In this document: positions 1-8,419 of the stretch, piece by piece
Layout of the letters: the number at the start of each line of letters is the position of its first letter
Numbering within the stretch: position 1 is the stretch's first letter
DNA from: an uncultured Lachnospiraceae bacterium
Lineage (GTDB): Bacteria; Bacillota; Clostridia; Lachnospirales; Lachnospiraceae
Length of the DNA: 64,000 nucleotides
Assembly: GCA_934317005.1 (NCBI GenBank)
Contig: CAKREB010000006.1
Span: forward strand, 135,895 to 199,894
Direction: 5' to 3'
The notes under the pieces: generated by a model
Database searches by the model: none
The model's input: only the letters and a program-made list of their open reading frames with translations
Told to the model about the DNA's origin: nothing
Translations under genes and position numbers: made by a program

Positions 1-41
1 AGAAAATATGTTGGTAGTTTTTGGAGAAACACAGACTGCGC

Positions 42-66
42 ACAACTTTTGAGTTGTTTTTTTTGG
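42..66 (+). terminator. Intrinsic terminator of the gene left of the window
   Basis: A short stem (ACAACT / AGTTGT, loop TTTG) is followed by an eight-T run. It probably ends a transcript entering from the left and overlaps the candidate promoter of the SCIFF cassette. Confidence 0.6.
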
Positions 67-81
67 AAAATATGGTATACT
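54..81 (+). promoter_or_regulatory. Candidate sigma-A promoter of the SCIFF cassette
   Basis: TTGTTT, a 16-base spacer and TATACT lie about 70 bases before the SCIFF start. The -10 is good and the -35 is weak. A second TATACT at 81-86 could serve instead. Confidence 0.4.
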
Positions 82-152
82 ATACTCTATTGGAAGCAAA
101 ATGGGAAGTTGTTTTGCAAAAAACAAACTGTATGTTAATGGAGGAAAAGAAG

Positions 153-302
153 ATGAAGCATATCAAGACAATTAATAAGGCAAACTTAAGTGCAACAGCA
201 AAAAAAGGCGGATGTGGAAAATGTCAGGCATCCTGTCAGTCAGCTTGCAAGACTTCTTGTACAGTTGGTAATCAGAAGTGCGCAAATGATGAAAATAAAT
301 AA
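153..302 (+). CDS. scfA: SCIFF ranthipeptide precursor (six cysteines in forty-five)
   Basis: This 49-residue peptide has six Cys at positions 21, 24, 28, 32, 36 and 43 in a Gly/Ala/Ser-rich core after a basic leader (MKHIKTINKANLSATAKKGG). That is the diagnostic layout of SCIFF, the near-universal ribosomally made, thioether-bridged peptide of Clostridia. The ATG at 153 follows a GGAGG at 140-144; an in-frame extension upstream lacks a ribosome site. The radical SAM maturase lies 94 bases downstream, as in known SCIFF loci. In the family, the maturase joins Cys sulfur to carbon atoms of partner residues; the physiological role of the product is not known. Confidence 0.93.
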   Translation: MKHIKTINKANLSATAKKGGCGKCQASCQSACKTSCTVGNQKCANDENK

Positions 303-334
303 ATTTCTTTTTGCGGATAGAAATGAAATACTAT

Positions 335-362
335 GGCTGTTATGAGAACTCTCGTAACAGCC
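335..362 (+). promoter_or_regulatory. Stem-loop between SCIFF and its maturase
   Basis: GGCTGTTATGAG pairs with CTCGTAACAGCC (one G-T pair) around a four-base loop. No T-run follows, so it is more likely an RNA processing or stability hairpin, or a weak attenuator. It would let the precursor be made in excess over the maturase. Confidence 0.5.
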
Positions 363-396
363 ATTCCCATGTTTAGAGAGAATGGAGTTATAAAGA

Positions 397-1764
397 ATGA
401 TACATAAATTTAAAGCAAAAGACTTAAATATTGTGATGGATGTAAATAGTGGCGGTGTGCACCTTGTTGATGATGTCACATATGATGTATTGGACGATGT
501 TTTACCTCCTTTTGAGAAGGAATGTCCATCAGAAGTGATCGAAAAGCTTTCAGACCGTTACAGTGAAGAGGAAATTAAGGAAGCTTACGAAGAAATCTGT
601 GAATTGTATGAAGAAAAGACATTGTTTAGTGATGATATCTATGGTGACTATGCAAACACAGCAGTTATGTCCCCAATCAAAGCAATGTGTCTTCATATCG
701 CACATGACTGTAACCTGCGCTGTAAGTATTGTTTTGCTTCCACAGGTGATTTTGGAACAGGCCGTAAGCTGATGCCGTTTGACACAGGAAAGGCAGCAAT
801 TGACTTTCTGTTAGAAAAATCAGTAGGCAGGGAAAACTTAGAGGTTGATTTCTTTGGTGGAGAACCGCTTATGAACTTTCAGGTGGTAAAAGATATCGTA
901 GAATATGCCAGAAGCAAGGAAGAGGAATTTGGAAAGCATTTTAAGTTTACGATCACGACAAACGGTATGCTTTTGAATGATGAGAATATTGATTATATCA
1001 ATAAAGAAATGTATAATGTGGTACTTTCCATTGATGGACGAAAGGAAGTAAATGACCGCATGCGTACACGCGTAGACGGTTCCGGAAGTTATGATAAGAT
1101 TCTTCCTAATTTCCAGAAATTAGTGCAGAAACGTGGCAATGACAAAGAATATTATGTACGCGGAACGTATACAAAATATAATCTTGATTTTGCGGATGAC
1201 GTGATGCATTTGTATGAAGCCGGTTTTGATCAGATTTCCGTGGAGCCGGTTATGGAAGATCCGAAAGTGGAGTATGCTCTTACAGAAGAAGATCTGGATA
1301 CGATTTATCAGGAATATGATCGTCTGACAGATAAGATCATGGAGATTAAGAAGAAGGGTGAATTTATTAATTTCTTCCACTTTATGATCGATCTGGATCA
1401 GGGACCTTGCGTGGTGAAGCGTCTTCGTGGCTGTGGAAGTGGAAATGAGTATGTTTCCATTACACCGGATGGAGATATTTATCCTTGTCACCAGTTTGTT
1501 GGTCATGAGGAATATAAGATGGGCAATCTCGAGGAAGGCACTTTTAACGAAGAGATTAAAAAGGAATTTGCAGGATGTCATGTTTATTCTAAACCGGCAT
1601 GTCAGGATTGCTGGGCAAAATTCTATTGCAGTGGTGGATGTAATGCTAATAACTATATATATAATGGTGACATTCACAAGGCATATGAGTTATCCTGCAA
1701 GATTCAGAGAAAGCGTCTGGAATGCGCAGTTTTATTGAAGGTATGTGAAATGATGGAGGATTGA
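397..1764 (+). CDS. scfB: SCIFF radical SAM maturase (thioether-forming)
   Basis: This is the radical SAM enzyme that installs thioether bridges in SCIFF. Residues 1-95 form a PqqD-like peptide-recognition region. The SAM-cluster motif CNLRCKYC is at 105-112 and GGEP at 152-155. A SPASM region for auxiliary iron-sulfur clusters has Cys at 336, 344, 362, 392, 400, 403, 409, 413 and 432. At 455 residues it has the usual family length. It follows the precursor directly and is followed after 6 bases by a cation efflux gene, so all three may be one transcript. Confidence 0.94.
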   Translation: MIHKFKAKDLNIVMDVNSGGVHLVDDVTYDVLDDVLPPFEKECPSEVIEKLSDRYSEEEIKEAYEEICELYEEKTLFSDDIYGDYANTAVMSPIKAMCLHIAHDCNLRCKYCFASTGDFGTGRKLMPFDTGKAAIDFLLEKSVGRENLEVDFFGGEPLMNFQVVKDIVEYARSKEEEFGKHFKFTITTNGMLLNDENIDYINKEMYNVVLSIDGRKEVNDRMRTRVDGSGSYDKILPNFQKLVQKRGNDKEYYVRGTYTKYNLDFADDVMHLYEAGFDQISVEPVMEDPKVEYALTEEDLDTIYQEYDRLTDKIMEIKKKGEFINFFHFMIDLDQGPCVVKRLRGCGSGNEYVSITPDGDIYPCHQFVGHEEYKMGNLEEGTFNEEIKKEFAGCHVYSKPACQDCWAKFYCSGGCNANNYIYNGDIHKAYELSCKIQRKRLECAVLLKVCEMMED

Positions 1765-1770
1765 TAGAAC

Positions 1771-2937
1771 GTGATAACGTTACTAAGCAAGGCACTGATA
1801 CGACATGCAGATCAATACGATGATCCAAATGTTCGTCGTGCCTATGGGGTTTTGTGCGGGGGATTTGGCATTTTTTTAAACATTCTTTTGTTTGGAAGCA
1901 AGTTTTTTACCGGAGTGCTGACAGGTTCTGTGGCTATTACGGCAGATGCGTTTAACAACCTGTCAGATGCAGGATCTTCTCTGATTACATTGGCAGGGTT
2001 TAAATTTGCCGGAATGAAGCCGGACAGTGAGCATCCTTTCGGACATGGGCGAAGTGAGTATGTTGCCGGACTGATCGTGGCGATTCTGATCATTCTGATG
2101 GGATTTGAGTTGGCGAGAAGTTCTTTTGAAAAAATATGGAATCCGGAGCCGGTTGAAACCGGGATGCTTGCAGTTGTCATTTTGCTCGCATCGATTCTGG
2201 TAAAAATCTATATGGCAATTTACAATTACACAATTTCAAAAAAGATTCAATCAACGGCAATGCGTGCTACGGCAATTGACAGTTTAAGTGATTCGGTAGC
2301 AACTACGGTAGTATTGATCGCTATGGTGATCATGCAGATAACCGGGATTAATGTGGATGGATACTGCGGTCTTGTAGTAGCATTGTTTATTTTGTGGGCA
2401 GGTTATCAGGCAGCAAAGGATACGATGAGTCCGTTACTTGGTGTGAAGCCGGATGCGGATTTTATCAGTCAGATTGAAGATATTGTGCACAGACATGATA
2501 TGGTTGTGGGGATTCATGACCTGATCGTACATGATTATGGCCCGGGAAGGGCGATGATCTCTTTGCATGTAGAAGTGCCAGGAGATCAGGATGTTTTTAA
2601 GATTCATGATATGGTAGATAACATTGAGATGGAGTTAGAGCAGAAGTTACATTGTAACTGTGTGATCCATATGGACCCGATTGAATCAAACAATGAGATT
2701 GTCGTTGTGATGCGCAAAAAAGTATCGGATATTGTTCAGGAGATTGATTCCAGATTGAGTATTCATGATTTTCGTATGGTGCCGGGAAAAACACACACAA
2801 ATCTGATCTATGATGTGGTGCTTCCACAGGAGTTTCAGATGTCTGATGATGAGGTGGCGAAAATGATACGGGAAAAGGTAAGAGAAAAATACCCTAATTA
2901 TTATTCTGTGATCAAGGTAGAAAAAGCATATATATAA
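1771..2937 (+). CDS. Cation diffusion facilitator (CDF) family metal efflux protein
   Basis: The protein has 388 residues with a six-helix membrane domain (about residues 28-215) and a long cytoplasmic C-terminal part. Metal-site motifs are FNNLSD (61-66) in helix 2 and DSLSD (170-174) in helix 5, and a His-rich HPFGHGR follows helix 2. CDF proteins exchange protons for Zn, Mn, Fe or Co; the N/D plus D/D pairing does not settle the metal. The start is GTG, with GGAGG at 1754-1758 rather far upstream inside the maturase gene. The C-terminal domain of about 175 residues is longer than the usual 90. Adjacency to SCIFF may reflect co-transcription only. Confidence 0.88.
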   Translation: MITLLSKALIRHADQYDDPNVRRAYGVLCGGFGIFLNILLFGSKFFTGVLTGSVAITADAFNNLSDAGSSLITLAGFKFAGMKPDSEHPFGHGRSEYVAGLIVAILIILMGFELARSSFEKIWNPEPVETGMLAVVILLASILVKIYMAIYNYTISKKIQSTAMRATAIDSLSDSVATTVVLIAMVIMQITGINVDGYCGLVVALFILWAGYQAAKDTMSPLLGVKPDADFISQIEDIVHRHDMVVGIHDLIVHDYGPGRAMISLHVEVPGDQDVFKIHDMVDNIEMELEQKLHCNCVIHMDPIESNNEIVVVMRKKVSDIVQEIDSRLSIHDFRMVPGKTHTNLIYDVVLPQEFQMSDDEVAKMIREKVREKYPNYYSVIKVEKAYI

Positions 2938-3042
2938 AGGGCAAGGTGTCAAAAGGTCATAAATGTAAAATGGAGGCTTTTGGCACCTTACTCATATGGA
3001 TGATTTGTGTCGTCCGATCAGGATGGAGGAATGGAGATTAGT

Positions 3043-3687
3043 ATGAGGGAAAGACCGACAGCAGGAGAGTTTTACAGACATTTTAAGGGAAAACTTTATC
3101 AGGTGAAAATGATTGCCAGGGATAGCGAAACGCAGCAGGAAATGGTTGTATATCAGGCAATGTATGCGCCGTTTGCATACTGGGTACGTCCGCTGGCTGA
3201 CTTTTTGGGCGAAGTGGATCACAAAAAATATCCGGATGTGACACAGAAGCTTCGTTTTCGGAAGGTGGAATTTCAGAAAACAAAGGAAGACGCCGATATT
3301 ATTACAGAAGATGTACAGGATAAAAAAGATGACAGGCAGGTGTTACCGCAAACAGAAAAGAAACCGCTTACAGGACAAGAAGCATTGAGTGATGCCGAGA
3401 TGGTTAAGGCACTCGAAAGCGGACAGCCGGAGCGTTATCTGCAGGGAAAAATGTCCGAAGAGGATATTGCGCAGAGAGGACTTCTGCTTTTGTTAGATGC
3501 ACCGACTTTTCGGGAGAAAAGACAGATTTTTATTGGACTTAAGCAATATCTTGACGAGAGGATGTTAAACAATATTGCGGTTGCATTGGATATTGTTCTG
3601 GAAGATGGAAGTATGGAAGAGCAGTATGAATCTATTATGCGTTGTCTGGAAGCGTTTGAACATTATGAAGGAGGGAGACTTCGTTAG
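3043..3687 (+). CDS. DUF1653 domain protein, function unknown
   Basis: Residues 1-75 match the DUF1653 pattern: an opening YRHFKGKLYQV, a central MVVYQAMY and a WVRPLADFLGEV end, resembling a small SH3-like beta domain. Residues 85-120 are charged linker, and the remainder is helical. The ATG at 3043 is preferred because GGAG stands 6 bases before it; ATG 3031 and GTG 3007 are in frame but less well placed. The stop overlaps the next start by one base, so the two genes are translationally coupled. No function is known. Confidence 0.75.
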   Translation: MRERPTAGEFYRHFKGKLYQVKMIARDSETQQEMVVYQAMYAPFAYWVRPLADFLGEVDHKKYPDVTQKLRFRKVEFQKTKEDADIITEDVQDKKDDRQVLPQTEKKPLTGQEALSDAEMVKALESGQPERYLQGKMSEEDIAQRGLLLLLDAPTFREKRQIFIGLKQYLDERMLNNIAVALDIVLEDGSMEEQYESIMRCLEAFEHYEGGRLR

Positions 3688-4745
3688 TGCTGGAAAAAAT
3701 ATTTAATAGTATGATATATGGCAATGCGAAGACAAAGTTATTTTTGTGGTCGGTTGTTATTTTGGGGCTTGGAGCTGTTTTTTTATTAATGGCAGGAATT
3801 GTTCTTGAAATTCCGTCTATGGGGATCGGTGGAGTTATGGTCGGACTGTTAGGTCTGATCGTGTCACAGTCCGTTTCCTTAAAAGATCTCCAGAAGGAGA
3901 AGAAGGGGAAAAAAGGAAAAAAGACTGCAAAAGAATCTATGACAGGGGCTGTAGATGGTGCAGCAGAAAAGAAAGAACAGGAAGCAGGAGAGGCAGAGGG
4001 AAAAACCAGACGTCAGCGTGAAAAGGAAAAAGCGCAGTATCTGTCATCCATGAATCAGAAAAAACTAAAAAAGACGATGAAAGAGCACAAGGTAAATCAG
4101 ATTCATGTTAAGGTTATGATTGACAGTTATCCGGCAAAAAAAATTGAACAGGCTCCGGCATTTATGTGGCGGACGGATACCATGTTACACTTTATGATCC
4201 TAAATGGAAAGGCAGAGGAATTTGAGGTGCCTCTATCAGAGATTAAAGGAATCCTTTTGGTGAAGGATGTACCGGCAAATAAGGATAAAGATTATTCGTT
4301 TTTTCGATATTCTTCTTTTATATCCGGCATGTTTCAGCCGTATCTGCCGGAATATTTTGAAAGTACAAAGGATGGAACGTTACAGGTCAAAAAGAACACA
4401 TTTCGTATTGAACCCGGAATCTATCTGACAAATTCATCAGTAGCAAATCTAAGAAGAGTGCTGCTTCCGGGCGTGGCGTTTCTCGTAGATGATGCGGTGA
4501 TCGCATCGGATCGTTTCAATGAATATTTTAAAGAACTGTATCGTCAGAGCCTGTTGTGTAAAAATCTGGTGATCACACTGGATGAGTACAAGGAGCAGAT
4601 TAAAAGGGTCATGGATGATCTGCTGCAGGCACCAATCAGTGGAAAAGAGTTTGTTACAACGGTCTATGATCTGAAAAAATATCGTCTGATCACACCAAAT
4701 GACGCGGCAGTTTATACACAGAAATATAAGGAAAGTCGTGAATAG
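3687..4745 (+). CDS. Membrane-anchored protein of unknown function
   Basis: The 352-residue protein has two hydrophobic segments near the N-terminus (about residues 15-60). A very Lys/Glu-rich linker follows (65-140), then a globular domain with no family I recognise. The GTG start shares its G with the stop of the DUF1653 gene. The linker and two-helix anchor suggest a cytoplasmic domain held at the membrane. The gene ends just before the recA promoters. Confidence 0.65.
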   Translation: MLEKIFNSMIYGNAKTKLFLWSVVILGLGAVFLLMAGIVLEIPSMGIGGVMVGLLGLIVSQSVSLKDLQKEKKGKKGKKTAKESMTGAVDGAAEKKEQEAGEAEGKTRRQREKEKAQYLSSMNQKKLKKTMKEHKVNQIHVKVMIDSYPAKKIEQAPAFMWRTDTMLHFMILNGKAEEFEVPLSEIKGILLVKDVPANKDKDYSFFRYSSFISGMFQPYLPEYFESTKDGTLQVKKNTFRIEPGIYLTNSSVANLRRVLLPGVAFLVDDAVIASDRFNEYFKELYRQSLLCKNLVITLDEYKEQIKRVMDDLLQAPISGKEFVTTVYDLKKYRLITPNDAAVYTQKYKESRE

Positions 4746-4782
4746 TGACAAAAAATGTCAAAAAAATTGTGCAAGATGGATA

Positions 4783-4810
4783 TTGACGTATGTAAGAAAA
4801 AGAATATAAT
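4783..4810 (+). promoter_or_regulatory. Upstream recA promoter candidate
   Basis: TTGACG, 16 bases, TATAAT. It fits the sigma-A consensus well and would give a leader of about 115 bases that runs through the second promoter and the LexA box. Confidence 0.55.
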
Positions 4811-4849
4811 CATAAATAAGTTACAGATGGTAACGAGGTTTAAAACATA

Positions 4850-4878
4850 TTGACAGATGAATCAAAAACGGTTATGAT
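4850..4878 (+). promoter_or_regulatory. Main recA promoter
   Basis: TTGACA, 17 bases, TATGAT, a near-consensus sigma-A promoter. Its expected start point, near 4885, falls at the edge of the LexA box. Confidence 0.75.
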
Positions 4879-4885
4879 ACAGAAA

Positions 4886-4899
4886 AGAACATTTGTTCG
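4886..4899 (+). promoter_or_regulatory. LexA (SOS) box of recA
   Basis: AGAACATTTGTTCG fits the Firmicute LexA/DinR operator (CGAAC, four bases, GTTCG) with one mismatch. It sits at the predicted start point, where a bound repressor would block initiation. Confidence 0.8.
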
Positions 4900-4931
4900 G
4901 GAAAGCAATTTGTGAGAAAGGAATCAAAAAG

Positions 4932-6005
4932 ATGGCAAAAGACGCAAAGATAGAAGAAAATAAAAAGAAAGCACTGGAAGCAGCGGTAGCACAGATAGAG
5001 AAGCAGTATGGAAAAGGTTCTATTATGAAGCTTGGAGATAATGCACATCTGAATGTTGAGGTGGTTCCGTCGGGTTCTCTGGGACTGGATCTGGCTCTTG
5101 GAGTAGGGGGAATTCCGAGAGGAAGAATTATTGAGATATATGGACCGGAATCCGGTGGTAAGACAACGGTTGCGCTTCACATGGTAGCAGAAGTACAGAA
5201 GCAGGGTGGTATTGCCGGATTTATTGATGCAGAGCATGCGTTAGATCCTGTATATGCTAAAAATATCGGTGTTGATATTGATAATCTGTATATTTCACAG
5301 CCGGATACAGGAGAACAGGCGCTGGAGATAGCAGAAACTATGGTTCGCTCTACAGCTATGGATATCGTGATCGTCGATTCTGTTGCTGCTCTGGTTCCTA
5401 AAGCAGAGATTGAAGGCGATATGGGAGACAGTCACGTAGGTTTACAGGCGCGTTTGATGTCGCAGGCTTTGCGTAAGCTGACAGGTATCATTGGAAAGAC
5501 AAGCTGTAGTGTTGTTTTTATCAATCAGCTGCGTGAAAAGGTTGGTGTTATGTTTGGAAATCCGGAAACGACAACCGGTGGTCGTGCACTCAAATATTAC
5601 TCTTCCGTCCGTCTGGAAGTACGCAGAGGCGAGCAGATTAAAAAGGATGGAGAGCCGATTGGAAACAGAACAAAGATCAAGGTTGTAAAAAATAAAGTGG
5701 CACCTCCTTTCCGTTCAGCAGAAGTAGATATTATCTTTGGTGAGGGAATTTCCAGAGAGGGTGAGATCTTAGATCTGGCAGCAGAAGAGAATATCATTGT
5801 GAAGAGCGGTGCATGGTACGCATATGAGGGCAATAAGATTGGTCAGGGACGTGAAAATGCCAAAGGATATTTAAAGGAGCATCCGGAAGTTTTAGCAGAA
5901 GTAGAGCAGAAGGTGCGTGATAAATATTTTGCCCAAAAGAATGAAAAAGAAAGCGAAGCGGCAGCGGAGGTTCAGGAGCAGGAAGCTGTTACTACAGAGG
6001 AATAG
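4932..6005 (+). CDS. recA: Recombinase RecA
   Basis: RecA forms the DNA-strand-exchange filament and triggers LexA self-cleavage. The protein has 357 residues, with the Walker A motif GPESGGKTT at 71-79, the conserved IDAEHALDP and VDSVAALVPKAEIEGDMGD segments, and an acidic tail. The ATG at 4932 has GAAAGG nearby; an upstream in-frame TTG at 4893 lies inside the LexA box and is unlikely. recX follows after 76 bases, the common recA-recX arrangement. Confidence 0.98.
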   Translation: MAKDAKIEENKKKALEAAVAQIEKQYGKGSIMKLGDNAHLNVEVVPSGSLGLDLALGVGGIPRGRIIEIYGPESGGKTTVALHMVAEVQKQGGIAGFIDAEHALDPVYAKNIGVDIDNLYISQPDTGEQALEIAETMVRSTAMDIVIVDSVAALVPKAEIEGDMGDSHVGLQARLMSQALRKLTGIIGKTSCSVVFINQLREKVGVMFGNPETTTGGRALKYYSSVRLEVRRGEQIKKDGEPIGNRTKIKVVKNKVAPPFRSAEVDIIFGEGISREGEILDLAAEENIIVKSGAWYAYEGNKIGQGRENAKGYLKEHPEVLAEVEQKVRDKYFAQKNEKESEAAAEVQEQEAVTTEE

Positions 6006-6081
6006 CGTAAAGTATCTTATGGATAGCCTGTGTTGTTACAGGACTGCTTGGACAGATTGAGTTAGCAAAACGGGGAATATT

Positions 6082-6570
6082 ATGGACGATAAAGAACGTT
6101 TCCTACAGGGAAGAAAGAAAGCGATGTCGTTATTAAATCATAACGACAGGACGACTTGGGAACTACAGGATCGTATGAGCCGTGCCGGATTCGAAGAGGA
6201 TGTCATTGCGGATGCGATTGCCTATGTCAAGAGCTTTCATTATCTGGATGACCTAAGATATGCGACGAGGTTTGCAGAAATTTATTGTGAGAGCAGAAGT
6301 ATTCAAAGAATCCGTCAGGATTTGCAAAAAAGGCATGTACCGGAAGAATATATTACGATAGCTTTGGAAAATATTGACTGGGATGATTCTTCTGCGTTGA
6401 AAAAGGAGCTGCGAAAGATTATCCGCAGCAGAAAAGGTGAGGAAGCTTTATCGTATGAGGAAAAGCAAAAGATTGCTGCAAAGTTATATCGCAAAGGTTT
6501 TCGTACAGACGCAATCTTTCGTGAGATTGATCGAATCTGCGAGAGTGAAGAAGAGAGTTGGAACTCCTGA
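6082..6570 (+). CDS. recX: RecX regulatory protein
   Basis: RecX modulates RecA by capping or destabilising its filaments. This 162-residue protein is made of three-helix RecX repeats, with typical stretches such as SRAGFEEDVIADAIAYVKS and YRKGFRTDAIFREID. Its place straight after recA supports the call. A purine-rich GGGGAA precedes the ATG. Confidence 0.9.
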   Translation: MDDKERFLQGRKKAMSLLNHNDRTTWELQDRMSRAGFEEDVIADAIAYVKSFHYLDDLRYATRFAEIYCESRSIQRIRQDLQKRHVPEEYITIALENIDWDDSSALKKELRKIIRSRKGEEALSYEEKQKIAAKLYRKGFRTDAIFREIDRICESEEESWNS

Positions 6571-6632
6571 TCATACATAGGAAAAAGAGTGTTTTTCGTT
6601 GAAGAATAGTGCATGACAAATGTAACGTTTAC

Positions 6633-6661
6633 TTGACATATTATTGTATAAAGTATAAAAT
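6633..6661 (+). promoter_or_regulatory. Promoter of rny
   Basis: TTGACA, 17 bases, TAAAAT, about 55 bases before the rny start in an AT-rich stretch. Confidence 0.6.
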
Positions 6662-6714
6662 TATATTGTTGTGTATTTTACAATGAAAATAAAATAAGGA
6701 GGTGCTTCTGTTCG

Positions 6715-8280
6715 ATGCCAGATATTACAACTATCATTGTGGTAGCTGTTCTTATGATCGTTGTTGTTGTCGTGGCAGTGCTGCTTACAAAAAATATTGC
6801 TGTTCAGAAATACAAGGAACAGGAAGAGGCAAAATTAGGTAGTGCAGAAGAAAAAGCAAGAAACATCATTGATGAAGCTTTGAAAACTGCAGAATCTAAG
6901 AAGCGTGAAGCATTGCTTGAAGCGAAAGAGGAAGCGCTCAAGAACAAAAATGAGATTGAGCGTGAATCAAAAGAAAGACGAGCTGAGATTCAACGATATG
7001 AGAAGAGAGTGTTATCGAAAGAAGAAGCTCTGGATAAGAAGTCGGAAGTATTAGAACGGAAAGAAGCTAAGTTAAATGCAAAAGATGCTGAGTTAGACAA
7101 GCAGAAAAAAGAATTGGCTGAGATTAAAAACAGTCATTTGCAGGAGTTAGAAAAGATTTCCGGACTGACTACTGAACAAGCTAAGGAATATCTGTTAAAA
7201 TCTGTTGAAGAAGATGTGAAACATGAAACAGCAGTTCTTGTTAAAGAACTGGAACGTAAAGCAAAAGAAGAAGCCGATAAGAAGGCAAAGGATTATGTTG
7301 TAACTGCAATTCAGCGTTGTGCTGCAGATCATGTAGCGGAAACAACGATTTCTGTTGTGCAGTTGCCAAATGATGAAATGAAGGGAAGAATTATTGGACG
7401 AGAAGGAAGAAATATTCGTACCCTTGAAACTTTAACGGGTGTTAATTTGATTATTGATGACACACCGGAAGCAGTCGTTTTATCAGGATTTGATGGAGTT
7501 CGTAGAGAGGTTGCAAGAATTGCTCTTGAAAAACTCATCGTAGACGGAAGAATTCATCCGGCGAGAATTGAGGAGATGGTCGAAAAGGCTCAGAAGGAAG
7601 TTGAGTCTATGATTCGTGAAGAGGGAGAAGCTGCCACACTGGAAGTTGGTGTTCACGGTATTAACCCAGAACTTATTCGTTTGTTAGGAAGAATGAAATT
7701 TAGAACCAGTTACGGTCAGAATGCTTTGAAGCATTCTATCGAGGTAGCACATTTGTCGGGCTTGCTTGCCGGCGAGATTGGCGTAGATGTGCGTACGGCA
7801 AAGCGTGCTGGTCTATTGCATGATATTGGTAAATCCGTCGATCAGGAGATGGAAGGTACCCATGTCCAGATTGGTGCAGATCTTTGTAGAAAGTACAAGG
7901 AGTCCGAAACTGTTATTAATGCAGTTGAAGCACATCACGGTGATGTAGAACCGGAAAGTCTGATCGCTTGTATTGTTCAGGCGGCAGATACGATTTCTGC
8001 TGCGCGCCCTGGTGCACGTAGAGAAACATTAGAAACATATACAAACAGATTAAAACAGTTAGAAGATATTTCAAATAGCTTTAAAGGTGTTGAAAAGTCA
8101 TTTGCTATTCAGGCAGGTCGTGAAGTACGAGTAATGGTTGTGCCTGATAAGGTTAGTGATGATGAGATGGTTCTTCTTGCAAGAGACATTTCAAAACAGA
8201 TAGAAGACGAGTTAAAATACCCAGGTCAGATTAAGGTAAATGTAATTCGTGAATCCAGAGTAACTGATTATGCGAAATAA
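6715..8280 (+). CDS. rny: Ribonuclease Y
   Basis: RNase Y is the membrane-bound endonuclease that starts much mRNA decay in Firmicutes. The 521-residue protein has one N-terminal membrane helix (about 4-25) and a long charged coiled coil (30-200). A KH RNA-binding domain (NDEMKGRIIGREGRNIR, about 220-236) and a metal-binding HD domain (LLHDIGKSVD) follow. The length matches the family. The ATG at 6715 follows AAGGAGG. An intrinsic terminator closes the gene, so it is monocistronic. Confidence 0.97.
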   Translation: MPDITTIIVVAVLMIVVVVVAVLLTKNIAVQKYKEQEEAKLGSAEEKARNIIDEALKTAESKKREALLEAKEEALKNKNEIERESKERRAEIQRYEKRVLSKEEALDKKSEVLERKEAKLNAKDAELDKQKKELAEIKNSHLQELEKISGLTTEQAKEYLLKSVEEDVKHETAVLVKELERKAKEEADKKAKDYVVTAIQRCAADHVAETTISVVQLPNDEMKGRIIGREGRNIRTLETLTGVNLIIDDTPEAVVLSGFDGVRREVARIALEKLIVDGRIHPARIEEMVEKAQKEVESMIREEGEAATLEVGVHGINPELIRLLGRMKFRTSYGQNALKHSIEVAHLSGLLAGEIGVDVRTAKRAGLLHDIGKSVDQEMEGTHVQIGADLCRKYKESETVINAVEAHHGDVEPESLIACIVQAADTISAARPGARRETLETYTNRLKQLEDISNSFKGVEKSFAIQAGREVRVMVVPDKVSDDEMVLLARDISKQIEDELKYPGQIKVNVIRESRVTDYAK

Positions 8281-8303
8281 TCACAATGTTTAATAACAAG
8301 ACA

Positions 8304-8334
8304 AGGGGAGTCGCTCAAAACGACTTCCCTTTTT
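8304..8334 (+). terminator. Intrinsic terminator of rny
   Basis: A GGGGAGTCG / CGACTTCCC stem with an AAAA-containing loop runs into five T. The dispersed motif at 8340-8365 begins six bases later. Confidence 0.85.
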
Positions 8335-8339
8335 AAAAT

Positions 8340-8365
8340 AATAGGAAATTGCCCGTACAGTAGTG
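8340..8365. repeat. Terminator-proximal dispersed motif, copy 1
   Basis: AGGAAATTGCCCGTACAG followed by TAGTG. Related copies are at 17817-17837, 20371-20396 and 29114-29140, each just past a terminator T-run. Copies 1 and 3 stay alike for about 25 further bases (GCTGGCGG). Confidence 0.7.
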
Positions 8366-8419
8366 AGGTATCAACAAGTGCTGGCGGTGCCTTTTATAAA
8401 TTGAGAGTTGGGAGAAGCA

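Noticed and set aside
1120..1677. 185-codon minus-strand frame inside the SCIFF maturase
   Set aside because: The plus-strand maturase carries all expected motifs across this region.
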